In this document: in pieces, positions 9,574 through 19,344 of the stretch
Position numbering within the stretch: position 1 is the stretch's first letter
How the letters are laid out: every line of letters begins with the position of its first letter
Assembly (NCBI RefSeq): GCF_003945765.1
Contig: NZ_CP027712.1
Coordinates: 1,860,001 to 1,924,000, forward strand
Origin: Pseudomonas chlororaphis subsp. chlororaphis
GTDB lineage: Bacteria; Pseudomonadota; Gammaproteobacteria; Pseudomonadales; Pseudomonadaceae
DNA length: 64,000 bases
Reading direction: 5' to 3'
Notes under the pieces: model-generated
Told to the model about the DNA's origin: nothing
Database searches by the model: none
The model's input: the letters and a program-made list of their open reading frames with translations, nothing else
Made by a program: the position numbers and the translations under genes

Positions 9574-9602
9574 TCTTGAGAGTAGGGCATCGCATGTATA
9601 AT
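9574..9602 (+). promoter_or_regulatory. Candidate sigma70 promoter upstream of the ccm operon
   Basis: A perfect -10 box TATAAT lies at 9597-9602. A weak -35 is available as TCTTGA at 9574-9579 (17-nt spacing) or TTGAGA at 9576-9581 (15-nt spacing). It lies in the divergent gap between the FliK-like gene and ccmA and would give a leader of about 135 nt. Confidence 0.5.
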
Positions 9603-9742
9603 GCCGCCCGTCTTCGGGGAGCGTGGCGAAAACATCGCAAAAGTTTGACGCAGCTCTCTGGAACAGGCCGCCGATGCGTTTATTCTGCATCTCTTTAACG
9701 GCTGCTCCACCGCCGACTTGAACCGTAAAGGCCCGCGATCAT

Positions 9743-10378
9743 TTGACCAGTCCTCTTCTAGAAGCCGTAGCGCTTGCCTGTGAGCGCGACCTGCGGCTGC
9801 TCTTCGAAAAGCTCGAACTGCGTCTGGCCAGCGGCGACATGTTGCAGATCAGCGGTCCCAACGGCAGCGGCAAGACCAGCCTGTTGCGCCTGCTGGCAGG
9901 GCTGATGCAGCCGACCAGCGGCCAGGTGCTGCTCAACGGCCAGCCGCTCAACGCCCAGCGCGCGGAGCTGGCGCGCAACCTGTTGTGGATCGGCCATGCG
10001 GCGGGGATCAAGGACCTGTTGACCCCCGAGGAAAACCTCAGCTGGCTCTGCGCCCTGCATCAGCCCGCCGATCGCGAGGCGATCTGGCAGGCCCTGGCGG
10101 CGGTCGGCCTGCGCGGTTTCGAGGATGTGCCCTGTCACACCTTGTCCGCCGGCCAGCAGCGCCGGGTGGCGCTGGCCCGGCTGTACCTGGACAGCCCGCT
10201 GCTGTGGATTCTCGACGAACCCTTCACCGCCCTGGACAAACAGGGCGTGGCGCAACTGGAAGAACACCTGGCCGGCCACTGCGAACGCGGCGGCATGGTA
10301 ATCCTCACCACCCACCACACACTGGGCCGCCTGCCGGCCGGCTATCGCGACATCGATCTGGGGCATTGGGCCGTATGA
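9743..10378 (+). CDS. ccmA: Haem exporter ATPase CcmA
   Basis: A 211-aa ABC ATPase with a TTG start at 9743. Walker A is GPNGSGKT at residues 38-45, the ABC signature is LSAGQQRR, and Walker B is [13 protein letters not shown] with a switch histidine in LTTHH. With CcmB and CcmC it forms the complex that releases holo-CcmE during cytochrome c maturation at the cytoplasmic membrane. It is the first gene of the ccmABCDEFGHI operon and overlaps ccmB by 4 nt. Confidence 0.96.
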   Translation: MTSPLLEAVALACERDLRLLFEKLELRLASGDMLQISGPNGSGKTSLLRLLAGLMQPTSGQVLLNGQPLNAQRAELARNLLWIGHAAGIKDLLTPEENLSWLCALHQPADREAIWQALAAVGLRGFEDVPCHTLSAGQQRRVALARLYLDSPLLWILDEPFTALDKQGVAQLEEHLAGHCERGGMVILTTHHTLGRLPAGYRDIDLGHWAV

Positions 10379-11043
10379 GTGTTTTCGGACTGCTGGTTGC
10401 CCGCGAATCCCGGCTGCTGTTCCGCCGGCCCGCCGAACTGGCCAACCCGCTGGTGTTTTTCGCCATCGTTGTCTCACTGTTCCCATTGGCGGTGGGACCT
10501 GAGACACAATTGTTGCAAACCTTGTCTCCAGGGCTAGTCTGGGTAGCGGCTTTATTATCGGTTTTGCTCTCGCTGGACGGGCTTTTTCGCAGTGATTTCG
10601 AGGACGGATCCCTGGAACAGTGGGTCCTTTCGCCGCACCCCCTGCCTCTTCTGGTTCTGGCCAAGGTGCTGGCACACTGGGCCTTTTCCGGCCTGGCACT
10701 GGTATTGCTTGCGCCCCTGTTGGCACTGATGCTCGGTCTGCCCACAGCCTGTCTGCCGGTGCTGTTGCTGTCCCTTCTGTTGGGCACTCCGGTGCTCAGC
10801 CTGCTGGGAGCGGTGGGCGCGGCGTTGACGGTAGGACTCAAGCGTGGCGGCCTGTTATTGGCGCTGCTGATCCTGCCCCTGTACATCCCGGTATTGATTC
10901 TCGGCAGCGGCGCCTTGCAGGCGGCCTTGCAGGGCATGCCGGCGACCGGTTACCTGCTGTGGCTTGGGAGCCTGACCGCCCTGGCAGTAACGCTGACACC
11001 TTTTGCAATAGCGGCTGGCCTGAAGATCAGCGTCGGCGAATAA
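10375..11043 (+). CDS. ccmB: Haem exporter permease CcmB
   Basis: A 222-aa integral membrane protein with about six hydrophobic segments, starting at the ATG overlapping the ccmA stop. The family features [26 protein letters not shown] and [24 protein letters not shown] are present. It is the permease subunit of the CcmAB(C) transporter. Some bases around 10500-10570 are less GC-rich than the neighbours, but the frame is intact throughout. Confidence 0.96.
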   Translation: MSVFGLLVARESRLLFRRPAELANPLVFFAIVVSLFPLAVGPETQLLQTLSPGLVWVAALLSVLLSLDGLFRSDFEDGSLEQWVLSPHPLPLLVLAKVLAHWAFSGLALVLLAPLLALMLGLPTACLPVLLLSLLLGTPVLSLLGAVGAALTVGLKRGGLLLALLILPLYIPVLILGSGALQAALQGMPATGYLLWLGSLTALAVTLTPFAIAAGLKISVGE

Positions 11044-11119
11044 TGAGGTCTGATCAAATTTTGATCAGTAAAGACCCTGGCTGTGCGTGACAACGCGTGG
11101 CACCCGTGATGGAAACAGT

Positions 11120-11875
11120 ATGAACTGGACCTGGTTTCATAAGCTCGGCTCGCCCAAGTGGTTTTACGGCATCAGCAGCAAGCTGTTGCCCTGGCTGAGC
11201 ATCGCAGCCTTGCTGCTGATCACCGTCGGCGTCGTTTGGGGCCTGGCCTTTGCGCCGCCGGACTATCAGCAAGGCAACAGCTTTCGCATCATCTACATCC
11301 ACGTTCCCGCGGCCATGCTGGCCCAGTCCATCTACGTGATGCTGGCGGTGTGCGGGGTGGTGGGCCTGGTGTGGAAGATGAAACTGGCCGACGTCGCCCT
11401 GCAATGCGCGGCGCCCATCGGTGCCTGGATGACCGCCGTGGCGCTGGTCACCGGGGCCATCTGGGGCAAGCCGACCTGGGGCTCATGGTGGGTCTGGGAC
11501 GCGCGCCTGACCTCCATGCTGATCCTGCTGTTCCTGTACTTCGGCCTGATCGCCCTGGGCAACGCCATCAGCAATCGCGACAGTGCGGCCAAGGCCTGCG
11601 CGGTGCTGGCCATCGTCGGGGTGATCAACATCCCGATCATCAAATACTCGGTGGAGTGGTGGAACACCCTGCACCAGGGCGCGACCTTCACCCTCACCGA
11701 AAAGCCGGCGATGCCCGTCGAGATGTGGCTGCCGCTGTTGCTGACCGTGCTGGGCTTCTATTGTTTCTTCGGCGCCGTGCTGTTGCTGCGCATGCGTCTC
11801 GAAGTGCTCAAGCGCGAAGCCCGCGCCAGCTGGGTCAGGGCCGAAGTGCAGAACAGCCTGGAGGCGGCATCATGA
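11120..11875 (+). CDS. ccmC: Haem-handling membrane protein CcmC
   Basis: A 251-aa, six-span membrane protein. The start is taken at ATG 11120 ([19 protein letters not shown]), the usual pseudomonad N-terminus; a GTG at 11087 would add 11 residues. The haem-binding tryptophan-rich motif [13 protein letters not shown] is present, flanked by conserved histidines ([10 protein letters not shown] and [11 protein letters not shown]). CcmC loads periplasmic haem onto CcmE. It overlaps ccmD by 4 nt. Confidence 0.96.
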   Translation: MNWTWFHKLGSPKWFYGISSKLLPWLSIAALLLITVGVVWGLAFAPPDYQQGNSFRIIYIHVPAAMLAQSIYVMLAVCGVVGLVWKMKLADVALQCAAPIGAWMTAVALVTGAIWGKPTWGSWWVWDARLTSMLILLFLYFGLIALGNAISNRDSAAKACAVLAIVGVINIPIIKYSVEWWNTLHQGATFTLTEKPAMPVEMWLPLLLTVLGFYCFFGAVLLLRMRLEVLKREARASWVRAEVQNSLEAAS

Positions 11876-12048
11876 GTTTTTCGTCCTTCGCCGACTTTCT
11901 CGCCATGGGCCATCATGGCCTGTATGTCTGGTCAGCCTACGGCATCTGCCTGGTGGTGCTGATCCTCAACGTGGCGGTGCCGTTGCTGGCCCGCAAGCGT
12001 TACCTGCAACAAGAGGCGCGTCGTCTGCGCCGGGAGAACAATCAGTGA
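11872..12048 (+). CDS. ccmD: Haem exporter accessory protein CcmD
   Basis: A 58-aa protein with one membrane span ([23 protein letters not shown]) and a basic cytoplasmic tail ([16 protein letters not shown]). Size, topology and position between ccmC and ccmE identify CcmD, which helps release holo-CcmE from the CcmABC complex. The ATG overlaps the ccmC stop and its TGA overlaps the GTG start of ccmE. Confidence 0.94.
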   Translation: MSFSSFADFLAMGHHGLYVWSAYGICLVVLILNVAVPLLARKRYLQQEARRLRRENNQ

Positions 12049-12500
12049 ATCCGCTGCGTAAAAAGCGTCTGTTGATCATCCTCGGTGTGCTGGGCGGCGT
12101 GGGCGTTGCCGTCGGCCTGGCGCTGAGCGCCCTGCAACAGAACATCAATCTGTTCTACACCCCGACCCAGATCGCCAACGGCGAAGCCCCCCATGACACG
12201 CGGATCCGCGCCGGCGGCATGGTGCAGATGGGCTCGCTGCAACGCTCGGCGGACTCGCTGGACGTGCGCTTCGTGGTCACCGACTTCAACAAGGCCGTGA
12301 CCATCACCTACCGCGGCATCCTCCCGGACCTGTTCCGCGAAGGGCAGGGCATCGTCGCCCTGGGCAAGCTCAACGCCGACGGCGTGGTGGTGGCCGACGA
12401 AGTGCTGGCCAAGCACGATGAGAAGTACATGCCGCCGGAAGTGACCAAGGCCCTGAAAGACAGTGGGCAAATGGCGCCGGCTCCGGCCAAGGAGGGCTGA
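12045..12500 (+). CDS. ccmE: Periplasmic haem chaperone CcmE
   Basis: A 151-aa protein with a GTG start overlapping ccmD. An N-terminal membrane anchor (about 8-30) is followed by an OB-fold periplasmic domain. The covalent haem-attachment motif is visible: His124 and Tyr128 in [12 protein letters not shown]. CcmE receives haem from CcmC and passes it to CcmF for ligation to apocytochrome c. The C-terminus is the flexible Ala/Pro-rich tail usual for the family. Confidence 0.96.
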   Translation: MNPLRKKRLLIILGVLGGVGVAVGLALSALQQNINLFYTPTQIANGEAPHDTRIRAGGMVQMGSLQRSADSLDVRFVVTDFNKAVTITYRGILPDLFREGQGIVALGKLNADGVVVADEVLAKHDEKYMPPEVTKALKDSGQMAPAPAKEG

Positions 12501-12503
12501 GCG

Positions 12504-14492
12504 ATGACATCCGCAATCTTCATTCCCGAGCTCGGCCATCTGGCGATGATCCTGGCCCTGTGTTTTGCCCTGGTCCAGGCCGTGGTGCCGCTGCTCGGCG
12601 CCTGGCGTGGCGACCGTCTGTGGATGGGCCTGGCGCAGCCCGCGGCCTGGGGGCAGTTCACCTTTCTCGCATTTGCCTTCGGCTGCCTGACCTATGCCTT
12701 CATGGTCGACGATTTCTCGGTGGCCTATGTCGCCAGCAACTCCAACAGCGCCTTGCCCTGGTACTACAAGTTCAGTGCGGTGTGGGGCGCCCACGAGGGC
12801 TCGTTGCTGCTCTGGGCGCTGATCCTCGGGGGCTGGACCTTCGCCGTGTCGGTGTTCTCCCGGCAGTTGCCGCAAGTGATGCTGGCGCGGGTGCTGGCGG
12901 TGATGGGCATGATCAGCACCGGCTTCCTGCTGTTCCTGATCGTTACCTCCAACCCCTTCGCGCGGATTCTGCCGCAGGTGCCCGGCGACGGCCGCGACCT
13001 CAACCCGCTGCTGCAGGACATCGGCCTGATCGTGCACCCGCCGATGCTCTACATGGGCTATGTCGGTTTCTCCGTGGCTTTCGCCTTCGCCATCGCAGCC
13101 TTGCTCGGCGGTCGCCTGGACGCGGCCTGGGCGCGCTGGTCGCGGCCCTGGACCATAGTCGCCTGGGCATTCCTCGGCATCGGTATCACCCTCGGCTCCT
13201 GGTGGGCCTACTACGAACTCGGCTGGGGTGGCTGGTGGTTCTGGGACCCGGTGGAAAACGCCTCGTTCATGCCGTGGCTGGTGGGCACCGCGTTGATCCA
13301 CTCGCTGGCGGTCACCGAAAAGCGCGGCGTGTTCAAGAGCTGGACCGTGCTGCTGGCGATCGCCGCGTTCTCCCTGAGCCTGCTGGGGACCTTCCTGGTG
13401 CGTTCCGGGGTGCTGACCTCGGTCCACGCCTTCGCCTCGGACCCCGAGCGCGGCGTGTTCATCCTGATCTTCCTGCTGTTCGTGGTCGGCGGTTCGCTGA
13501 CCCTGTTCGCCCTGCGCGCGCCGGTGGTCAAGAGCCAGGTCGGCTTCAACCTGTGGTCGCGGGAAACCCTGCTGCTGGGCAACAACCTGGTGCTGGTGGT
13601 GGCGGCCTCGATGATCCTGCTGGGCACCCTGTACCCGCTGGTACTGGACGCCTTGACCGGGGCCAAGCTGTCGGTCGGCCCGCCGTACTTCAATGCGCTG
13701 TTCATTCCACTGATGGCGCTGCTGATGGTGGTGATGGCGGTGGGCGTGGTGGTGCGCTGGAAAGACACCCCGGTCAAATGGCTGGTGAGCATGCTGACTC
13801 CGGTGCTGCTGGGCAGCGCCGCGCTGGCGGTGGTGGCCGGTATCGTCTACGGCGACTTCAACTGGGCAGTGCTGGCGACCTTCATGCTGGCGGCCTGGGT
13901 GTTGCTCGCCGGGGTCCGCGACATCTTCGACAAGACCCGCCACAAAGGCCTGGTCAAGGGTCTGCCGGGCCTGACCCGCAGCTACTGGGGCATGCAGTTG
14001 GCGCACCTGGGCATCGCGGTCTGCGCCCTGGGCGTGGTGCTGTCGAGCCAGAACAGCGCCGAGCGCGACCTGCGCCTGGAGCCGGGCGAGTCCATGGACC
14101 TGGCCGGTTATCATTTCGTCTTCGAGGGCGCCAAGCATTTCGAAGGCCCCAACTTCACCTCCGACAAGGGTACGGTGCGAGTGGTCCGCGACGGCAAGGA
14201 GGTTGCTGTGCTGCACCCGGAAAAACGCCTCTACACGGTACAGAACTCGGTGATGACCGAGGCCGGCATCGACGCCGGTTTCACCCGTGACCTCTACGTC
14301 GCCCTAGGCGAGCCGCTGGGCGATGGCGCCTGGGCCGTGCGGGTGCACGTCAAGCCGTTCGTGCGCTGGATCTGGTTCGGCGGCCTGCTCACCGGTTTCG
14401 GCGGCCTGCTGGCGGCCCTCGACCGGCGTTACCGGGTCAAGGTGAAGACCCGGGTGCGCGAAGCCCTGGGCATGACAGGAGCCACTGCATGA
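12504..14492 (+). CDS. ccmF: Cytochrome c haem lyase subunit CcmF
   Basis: A 662-aa polytopic membrane protein. The tryptophan-rich haem-handling motif WGGWWFWDPVENASFMPWL is present, with the surrounding CcmF signatures GSLLLWALILGGW and IVHPPMLYMGYVGFSV. It takes haem from CcmE and attaches it to CXXCH sites together with CcmH and CcmI. It overlaps ccmG by 4 nt. Confidence 0.97.
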   Translation: MTSAIFIPELGHLAMILALCFALVQAVVPLLGAWRGDRLWMGLAQPAAWGQFTFLAFAFGCLTYAFMVDDFSVAYVASNSNSALPWYYKFSAVWGAHEGSLLLWALILGGWTFAVSVFSRQLPQVMLARVLAVMGMISTGFLLFLIVTSNPFARILPQVPGDGRDLNPLLQDIGLIVHPPMLYMGYVGFSVAFAFAIAALLGGRLDAAWARWSRPWTIVAWAFLGIGITLGSWWAYYELGWGGWWFWDPVENASFMPWLVGTALIHSLAVTEKRGVFKSWTVLLAIAAFSLSLLGTFLVRSGVLTSVHAFASDPERGVFILIFLLFVVGGSLTLFALRAPVVKSQVGFNLWSRETLLLGNNLVLVVAASMILLGTLYPLVLDALTGAKLSVGPPYFNALFIPLMALLMVVMAVGVVVRWKDTPVKWLVSMLTPVLLGSAALAVVAGIVYGDFNWAVLATFMLAAWVLLAGVRDIFDKTRHKGLVKGLPGLTRSYWGMQLAHLGIAVCALGVVLSSQNSAERDLRLEPGESMDLAGYHFVFEGAKHFEGPNFTSDKGTVRVVRDGKEVAVLHPEKRLYTVQNSVMTEAGIDAGFTRDLYVALGEPLGDGAWAVRVHVKPFVRWIWFGGLLTGFGGLLAALDRRYRVKVKTRVREALGMTGATA

Positions 14493-15025
14493 GACGCTGG
14501 ATAATGTTGTTGCCGCTGGCGCTGTTCCTGCTGGTGGCGGTGTTCCTGTACCGCGGGTTGTACCTGGACCCGGCCGAGCTGCCGTCGGCGATGATCGGCA
14601 AGCCGTTCCCGGAGTTCTCCCTGCCGTCGGTGCAGGGCGACAAGACCCTGACCCGCGCCGACCTGCTGGGCAAGCCGGCGCTGGTCAACGTCTGGGGCAC
14701 CTGGTGCATTTCCTGCCGGGTCGAGCACCCGGTGCTGAACAAGCTGGCGCAGCAGGGCGTGACCATCTACGGCGTCAACTACAAGGACGTCAACGCCGAC
14801 GCCCTGAAGTGGCTGGTCGAATTCCACAACCCTTACCAGCTGGATATCCGCGACGAGGAGGGCACCCTGGGCCTGAACCTCGGGGTGTACGGCGCGCCGG
14901 AAACCTTCTTCATCGACGCCAAGGGCATCATCCGCGACAAATACGTCGGGGTGATCGACGAAACGGTGTGGCGCGAGAAGCTGGCCGCCAAGTATCAGGC
15001 CCTGGCCGACGAGGCCAAGCCATGA
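14489..15025 (+). CDS. ccmG: Thiol:disulfide interchange protein CcmG/DsbE
   Basis: A 178-aa protein with an N-terminal membrane anchor (about 4-22) and a periplasmic thioredoxin fold carrying the redox pair Cys73 and Cys76 (GTWCISCRVEHP). The family glutamate-containing and cis-Pro regions are present (YGAPETFFIDAKG). CcmG reduces apocytochrome c or CcmH so that haem can be attached. The start overlaps ccmF and the stop overlaps ccmH. Confidence 0.96.
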   Translation: MRRWIMLLPLALFLLVAVFLYRGLYLDPAELPSAMIGKPFPEFSLPSVQGDKTLTRADLLGKPALVNVWGTWCISCRVEHPVLNKLAQQGVTIYGVNYKDVNADALKWLVEFHNPYQLDIRDEEGTLGLNLGVYGAPETFFIDAKGIIRDKYVGVIDETVWREKLAAKYQALADEAKP

Positions 15026-15492
15026 AGCGTTGGCTGGCCGCGGCCGTCCTGGGCCTGAGTATCGCTGGCGTGGCCCACGCCGCGATCGATACCTACGAAT
15101 TCGCCAACGACGCCGAGCGCGAGCGCTTTCGCGAGTTGACCAAAGAGCTGCGGTGCCCCAAGTGCCAGAACCAGGACATCGCCGACTCCAATGCGCCGAT
15201 CGCCGCGGACTTGCGCAAGGAGATCTTCCGCATGCTCGGCGAAGGGAAGGACAACCAGCAGATCATCGATTTCATGGTCGACCGCTATGGCGACTTCGTG
15301 CGCTACAAGCCGGCCCTGACCGGCAAGACCGCCTTGCTCTGGTTCGGCCCCGCCGGCCTGCTGCTGGGGGGCGTGGTGATCATCGCCGTGATCGTCCGGC
15401 GTCGGCGCGTGCAGCGCAGCGACAGCCCGAGCACACTTTCCGCCGAGGAGCGTCAGCGCCTCGACCAACTGTTGGATAAAGACCGCGAATGA
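15022..15492 (+). CDS. ccmH: Cytochrome c maturation thiol protein CcmH
   Basis: A 156-aa protein with a signal peptide (residues 1-20, ending VAHA), a three-helix periplasmic domain with the LRCPKCQN motif (Cys45, Cys48), and a C-terminal membrane span ([21 protein letters not shown]) with a basic tail. It keeps apocytochrome c thiols reduced and is part of the haem ligation complex. The length matches the short CcmH/CycL form, with the TPR part encoded separately by ccmI, which it overlaps. Confidence 0.95.
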   Translation: MKRWLAAAVLGLSIAGVAHAAIDTYEFANDAERERFRELTKELRCPKCQNQDIADSNAPIAADLRKEIFRMLGEGKDNQQIIDFMVDRYGDFVRYKPALTGKTALLWFGPAGLLLGGVVIIAVIVRRRRVQRSDSPSTLSAEERQRLDQLLDKDRE

Positions 15493-16691
15493 TTGATTTC
15501 TGGCTCGCCGCAGGCCTGCTGCTCCTGGTAGCCCTGAGTTTTCTGCTGATCCCGGTTCTACGCGGCCGTCGCGCCCAGCGTGAAGAGGATCGTACCGCGC
15601 TGAACGTGGCGCTTTATCAAGAACGCGTGGCTGAGCTGCAAGGCCAGCAGGCCGAAGGCGTGCTCAGCGCCGAGCAGATGGACAGCGGCCGCGCCGAAGC
15701 CGCGCGCGAACTGCTGGCCGATACCGAGGGCGCGGAACTGGCTGGGGTATCGCGCCTGGGCAAGCCGCTGCCATTGCTGGCGGCGCTGCTGGTGCCGCTA
15801 TTGGGCCTGGGCCTGTACCTGCATTTCGGCGCCAGCGACAAGGTCGAGCTGACCCGTGAATTCGCCCAGGCCCCGCAATCCATGGAAGAGATGACCCGCC
15901 GCCTCGAGCGCGCGGTCGCCGCCCAGCCGGATTCCGCCGAGGGCCTGTACTTCCTCGGTCGTACCTACATGGCCCAGGACCGCCCAGCGGACGCGGCGAA
16001 GATCTTCGAGCGCACCGTGGCCCTGGCCGGGCGCCAGCCGGAACTGCTCGGCCAGTGGGCGCAGGCGCAGTATTTCGCCGACGGCAAGCGGTGGTCGGAC
16101 AAGGTCCAGGCCCTGACCGACGAAGCGCTGAAGGCCGATCCGAAGGAAGTCACCAGCCTCGGCCTGCTGGGCATCGCCGCCTTCGAAGGCGAGCGTTATC
16201 AAGAGGCCATCGATTACTGGAACCGCCTGCTGGCGCAATTGCCGGCGGACGACAACTCGCGCGCCGCGCTGCAGGGCGGTATCGACCGGGCCACCGAGAA
16301 GCTGCTGGCCAGCGGCGGCAAAGTGGCCCAGGCGCCCGCGCCCAAGGCCGCCGCGCTGCTCAAGGTGCGTGTCGACCTGGCCGCCGAGCTGAAAGCCAAG
16401 GTGCAGCCGGGCGACAGCGTGTTCATCTTTGCCCGCGCCACTTCCGGGCCGCCGGCGCCACTGGCGGCCAAGCGCCTGACCGTGGCCGACCTGCCGGTGA
16501 CGGTGGAGCTGGGGGATGCCGACGCGATGATGCCGCAGTTGAAACTGTCGAACTTCCCGGAAGTCCAACTGGTTGCACGCATTTCCCGCGCCGGCCAACC
16601 GACTGCCGGCGAGTGGGTCGGTCGCAGCAAGCCCCTGGCCAGCAGCACCACCGCGCCGCAACAACTGACCATCGACAGCCCGGATAAATAA
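15489..16691 (+). CDS. ccmI: Cytochrome c biogenesis TPR protein CcmI
   Basis: A 400-aa protein with two N-terminal membrane spans (about 3-22 and 95-113) separated by a cytoplasmic loop, then a periplasmic TPR region ([35 protein letters not shown] and following) and a C-terminal beta-rich domain. CcmI binds the C-terminal helix of apocytochrome c and delivers it to the CcmF/H complex. It is the last gene of the ccm operon. Confidence 0.94.
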   Translation: MIDFWLAAGLLLLVALSFLLIPVLRGRRAQREEDRTALNVALYQERVAELQGQQAEGVLSAEQMDSGRAEAARELLADTEGAELAGVSRLGKPLPLLAALLVPLLGLGLYLHFGASDKVELTREFAQAPQSMEEMTRRLERAVAAQPDSAEGLYFLGRTYMAQDRPADAAKIFERTVALAGRQPELLGQWAQAQYFADGKRWSDKVQALTDEALKADPKEVTSLGLLGIAAFEGERYQEAIDYWNRLLAQLPADDNSRAALQGGIDRATEKLLASGGKVAQAPAPKAAALLKVRVDLAAELKAKVQPGDSVFIFARATSGPPAPLAAKRLTVADLPVTVELGDADAMMPQLKLSNFPEVQLVARISRAGQPTAGEWVGRSKPLASSTTAPQQLTIDSPDK

Positions 16692-16702
16692 GAGAAGCCG
16701 CC

Positions 16703-17104
16703 ATGACCGCCATTGCCCGCATCACCCTGTTAACACTGGTCCTGGGGTTGAGCGCCTGTGCGGTCCAGCAGCCGACGCCGCCCGAGACGCTGCCACCGAT
16801 TCCGCCCGCGCAACCCACTACCAAGCCGACGCCCGGCACCCCGAGCAAACCCGCCACGCCGATCAAGCCGGCCAAGCCGTTGCCGCGCACTTCCGCGAGC
16901 TTCGCGCCGCCACCGGGCGGCAACAGCCACTGGGACCCGCGCCTGGGCGTCTATGTGCTGGATAACCAGACCAACACCTTCTACCGCCAGCGCACCTACT
17001 ACCGCTGGAACAACGGCTGGAGCCGTTCCATCAGCCCCGACGGGCCATGGGAAGAAACCGATATCCACGGTGTGCCGTCGGGCCTGGGGCGCCAGTTCCA
17101 GTAA
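16703..17104 (+). CDS. Proline-rich putative lipoprotein
   Basis: A 133-aa protein with a lipoprotein signal peptide ending LSAC, which makes Cys19 the likely lipidated residue. Residues 24-70 are rich in Pro/Thr/Lys and probably span the periplasm. The C-terminal part is aromatic and polar (SHWDPRLGVYVLDN, FYRQRTYYRWNNGW). I recognise no family function. It starts 11 nt after ccmI and could be read from the ccm transcript. Confidence 0.8.
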   Translation: MTAIARITLLTLVLGLSACAVQQPTPPETLPPIPPAQPTTKPTPGTPSKPATPIKPAKPLPRTSASFAPPPGGNSHWDPRLGVYVLDNQTNTFYRQRTYYRWNNGWSRSISPDGPWEETDIHGVPSGLGRQFQ

Positions 17105-17218
17105 GCGGCTCCCCGTAAGCGTCGAACACTGAGCGGACCGCGGGCGAGTCCGGTTCAAGCGGTCGGTTGGATGGCCGATACCCCGGGGTGTTCCTGAGTA
17201 TCGCCATCCGAGCGCCCG

Positions 17219-18361
17219 ATGAAGAAAAGCCTGAACAAACCCTATTTCGCGCCCATGGCCTTCTGGCTCTGTGTTGTCGTTGTGCTGCTCGCCCTGCATG
17301 GCTTCGCCGATGTCGAAGTGCCGCAGCTGATCTACTTCTCCCTGGCACCGGTGTATTTGCTGGTGCTGTTTATCTTCCTCTACTACTTCTTCTGCTGGAG
17401 CTTCATCTCGGTCTTTCCCCTGGGCGAGATCGGCTGGAAGCGCGTGGACTACGGCTGGCTGTTGCTGGCGTCGCTGGCGCTGATCGGCGAGACCCAGAGC
17501 GTCAGGACCGAATGGTTCCAGAGCGACTATCGGCTGGCCGAATCCCATGAAGCCGCGACCCAGAGGCGCCTCAAGGCCGAGATCGACGATCTGCTGGGCC
17601 CGGAGCATTGCCGTGCCGCCGTGACTCTCTATAGCGCCGCCGATGCCGCGCAGGTGAGCGAGCTCTGTCAGCGTTTTGCCACGCTGGAGAGAACGGCGCA
17701 GGGGCGGCTGACGGCGCTCTCGGTGGGGACGGTGGTCCAGGCGCTGGATGAGCTTCGCGCCCGGTATTCGGCGCCGCCCGTATTGGCCTGGCTCGGCCGC
17801 CTCGATGAAACCCTGGGCGACCAGCGCAAGGCCCGGGGCGAGGTTTCCAGGCTGTATGAGCTGACCCGCGCCACCAATGCCGAGACCGTTTATCGCTACT
17901 TCGTTCCGGTGCTGCTGGTGTTCGCCCTGGCCCTGCGCGCCTCGAAGGTCACCGGCGAGGTGCTGCTCAAGGCCCCGCGCAAACGCAAGGTGTGGATGAT
18001 CATCAACCGGCGCATGGTGATCGACGGCCTGGGGTTTGTCCGCGGCGCCCGCAGCCGCTTCGACGAAGCGCTGCGCAACTGGCGCGTGGCGAAGTGGGAC
18101 GTGGTGCACCTGGCCTGTCCGTTCCTGCCTGAAGTCAGTGCCGTCGATGCCCAGGTCGCCGTGGTGCCCGGCTTCTACGAAAACGAGTTCCAGCTGGCGG
18201 CTATCGACACCTTCGAGCAGTGCGGGTTTGTCGAGTGGGCGGCTGCCCAATCGATCGAAACCTTGTATCTGGCGGGCGAAACCGACCCTGCGCTGATCGA
18301 ACGGGTCCAACGCTGGGGTGAGGCGGCCAAGGTCGAAGTGCTGGTACGTGGGCGAATCTGA
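17219..18361 (+). CDS. Membrane protein of unknown function
   Basis: A 380-aa protein with hydrophobic segments near 12-30, 38-62 and 78-92, a soluble middle with several cysteines (EHCRAAV, SELCQRF), another span near 225-243 (YFVPVLLVFALALRA), and a ~130-residue cytoplasmic tail. The tail reads as a compact domain (KVWMIINRRMVIDGLGFVRGA, WDVVHLACPFLPEV, IETLYLAGETDPALIERV). I do not recognise the family. No sign of enzymatic motifs. Base composition resembles the neighbours and the frame is intact. Confidence 0.75.
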   Translation: MKKSLNKPYFAPMAFWLCVVVVLLALHGFADVEVPQLIYFSLAPVYLLVLFIFLYYFFCWSFISVFPLGEIGWKRVDYGWLLLASLALIGETQSVRTEWFQSDYRLAESHEAATQRRLKAEIDDLLGPEHCRAAVTLYSAADAAQVSELCQRFATLERTAQGRLTALSVGTVVQALDELRARYSAPPVLAWLGRLDETLGDQRKARGEVSRLYELTRATNAETVYRYFVPVLLVFALALRASKVTGEVLLKAPRKRKVWMIINRRMVIDGLGFVRGARSRFDEALRNWRVAKWDVVHLACPFLPEVSAVDAQVAVVPGFYENEFQLAAIDTFEQCGFVEWAAAQSIETLYLAGETDPALIERVQRWGEAAKVEVLVRGRI

Positions 18362-18367
18362 CGTCGC

Positions 18368-19266
18368 TCAACCTTGAGTGGCATCCGGGCGGGCCAGCAG
18401 CTGCTGGACAAACTCGACGAAGGCCCGGGCCTTGGCGCTGGTCAGCCGCCCGGTAGGGAACACCGCCCATAGCTCCTGGCGGGGCAGCGTCCAGTCCGAC
18501 ATCACTTCGTGCACCGTGCCACTGGCCAGCTCGGGGGCGAACATCCATTGCGAGGCCATGGTCAGCCCCTGATGGCCCAGCACCGACTCGCGCAACCCCT
18601 CTGCGGCGCTGACGCGAATCCGCCCGCGGACCGTCACCGATTGCTGTTCGTCGCCCCGTTCGAAGCGCCAGTGGGCACCACCGCCGAGGCTGTAGACGAT
18701 CGCCTGGTGCTTGCTCAGGTCGGCGGGGCAGGCGGGTTCGCCGTGGTGGGCGAAGTAGTCCGGGGTGGCCAATACCACGCGCCGGCATTCGCCGATCCGC
18801 CGCGCGGTCAGCCCGGAGTCGCTCAAGGGGCCCATGCGCAGGGCGACGTCGATGCCGGCCTCCACCAGATTGATATTGCGGTCATCCAGCACCACGTCGA
18901 TGTCGAGCTCGGGGTGGCGCTCGAGAAAGGTCCCCAGGTGCGGCACGATGTGCAGGCGGGCGAAGGTCACCGCGGCGCAGACTCGCAGCGTACCGCGCAG
19001 CCCCGTACCGGCCCCGCGCGCCGCGAGATCGGCTTCGTCGGCTTCTTCGAGGGCCCGCCTGGCCCGCTCGAAAAACGCCATGCCGGCCTCGGTGGGCGTC
19101 AGGCCGCGGGTCGAGCGCAGCAACAGCCGCACCGCCAGCCGCGCCTCGAGCTGGGCGATGGTTTTCGATACGGCCGGCTGGCCGATATCCAGAAGCCGGG
19201 CGGCGGCGGAAAGGACCCGCTTTCCACCACATGAACGAAGGTTTGCATGGCTGCCAGCCGGTCCAT
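18368..19266 (-). pseudogene. LysR-family regulator with apparent 5' frameshift
   Basis: From 19266 the minus strand reads MDRLAAMQTFVHVVESGSF, a textbook LysR N-terminus, but the frame then runs into Pro-rich nonsense. The remainder (SAAARLLDIGQPAVSKTIAQLE onward) lies in another frame and continues to 18368 with a complete substrate-binding domain. One base is missing near the three-A run at 19210-19212 (TTT on the coding strand, where TTTT would restore SGSFSAAARLL). An uninterrupted frame starting at 19345 exists only by reading the spacer, giving an atypical N-terminus. It is either an inactivated gene or a sequencing error. It sits downstream of, and on the same strand as, the MFS exporter. 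Confidence 0.75.
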
Positions 19267-19344
19267 TGGGACTCCTTGTGTGTGAGCGATCGAGCAGGGT
19301 CTGGAGCGTTGCCTTGTCCTCCGGTTTTGCGACTGGGGAATGCA

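Noticed and set aside
12042..14216. 724-codon minus-strand frame opposite ccmF
   Set aside because: Antisense shadow of ccmE/ccmF, with His/Gln/Arg-rich low-complexity content and no ribosome site or domain.
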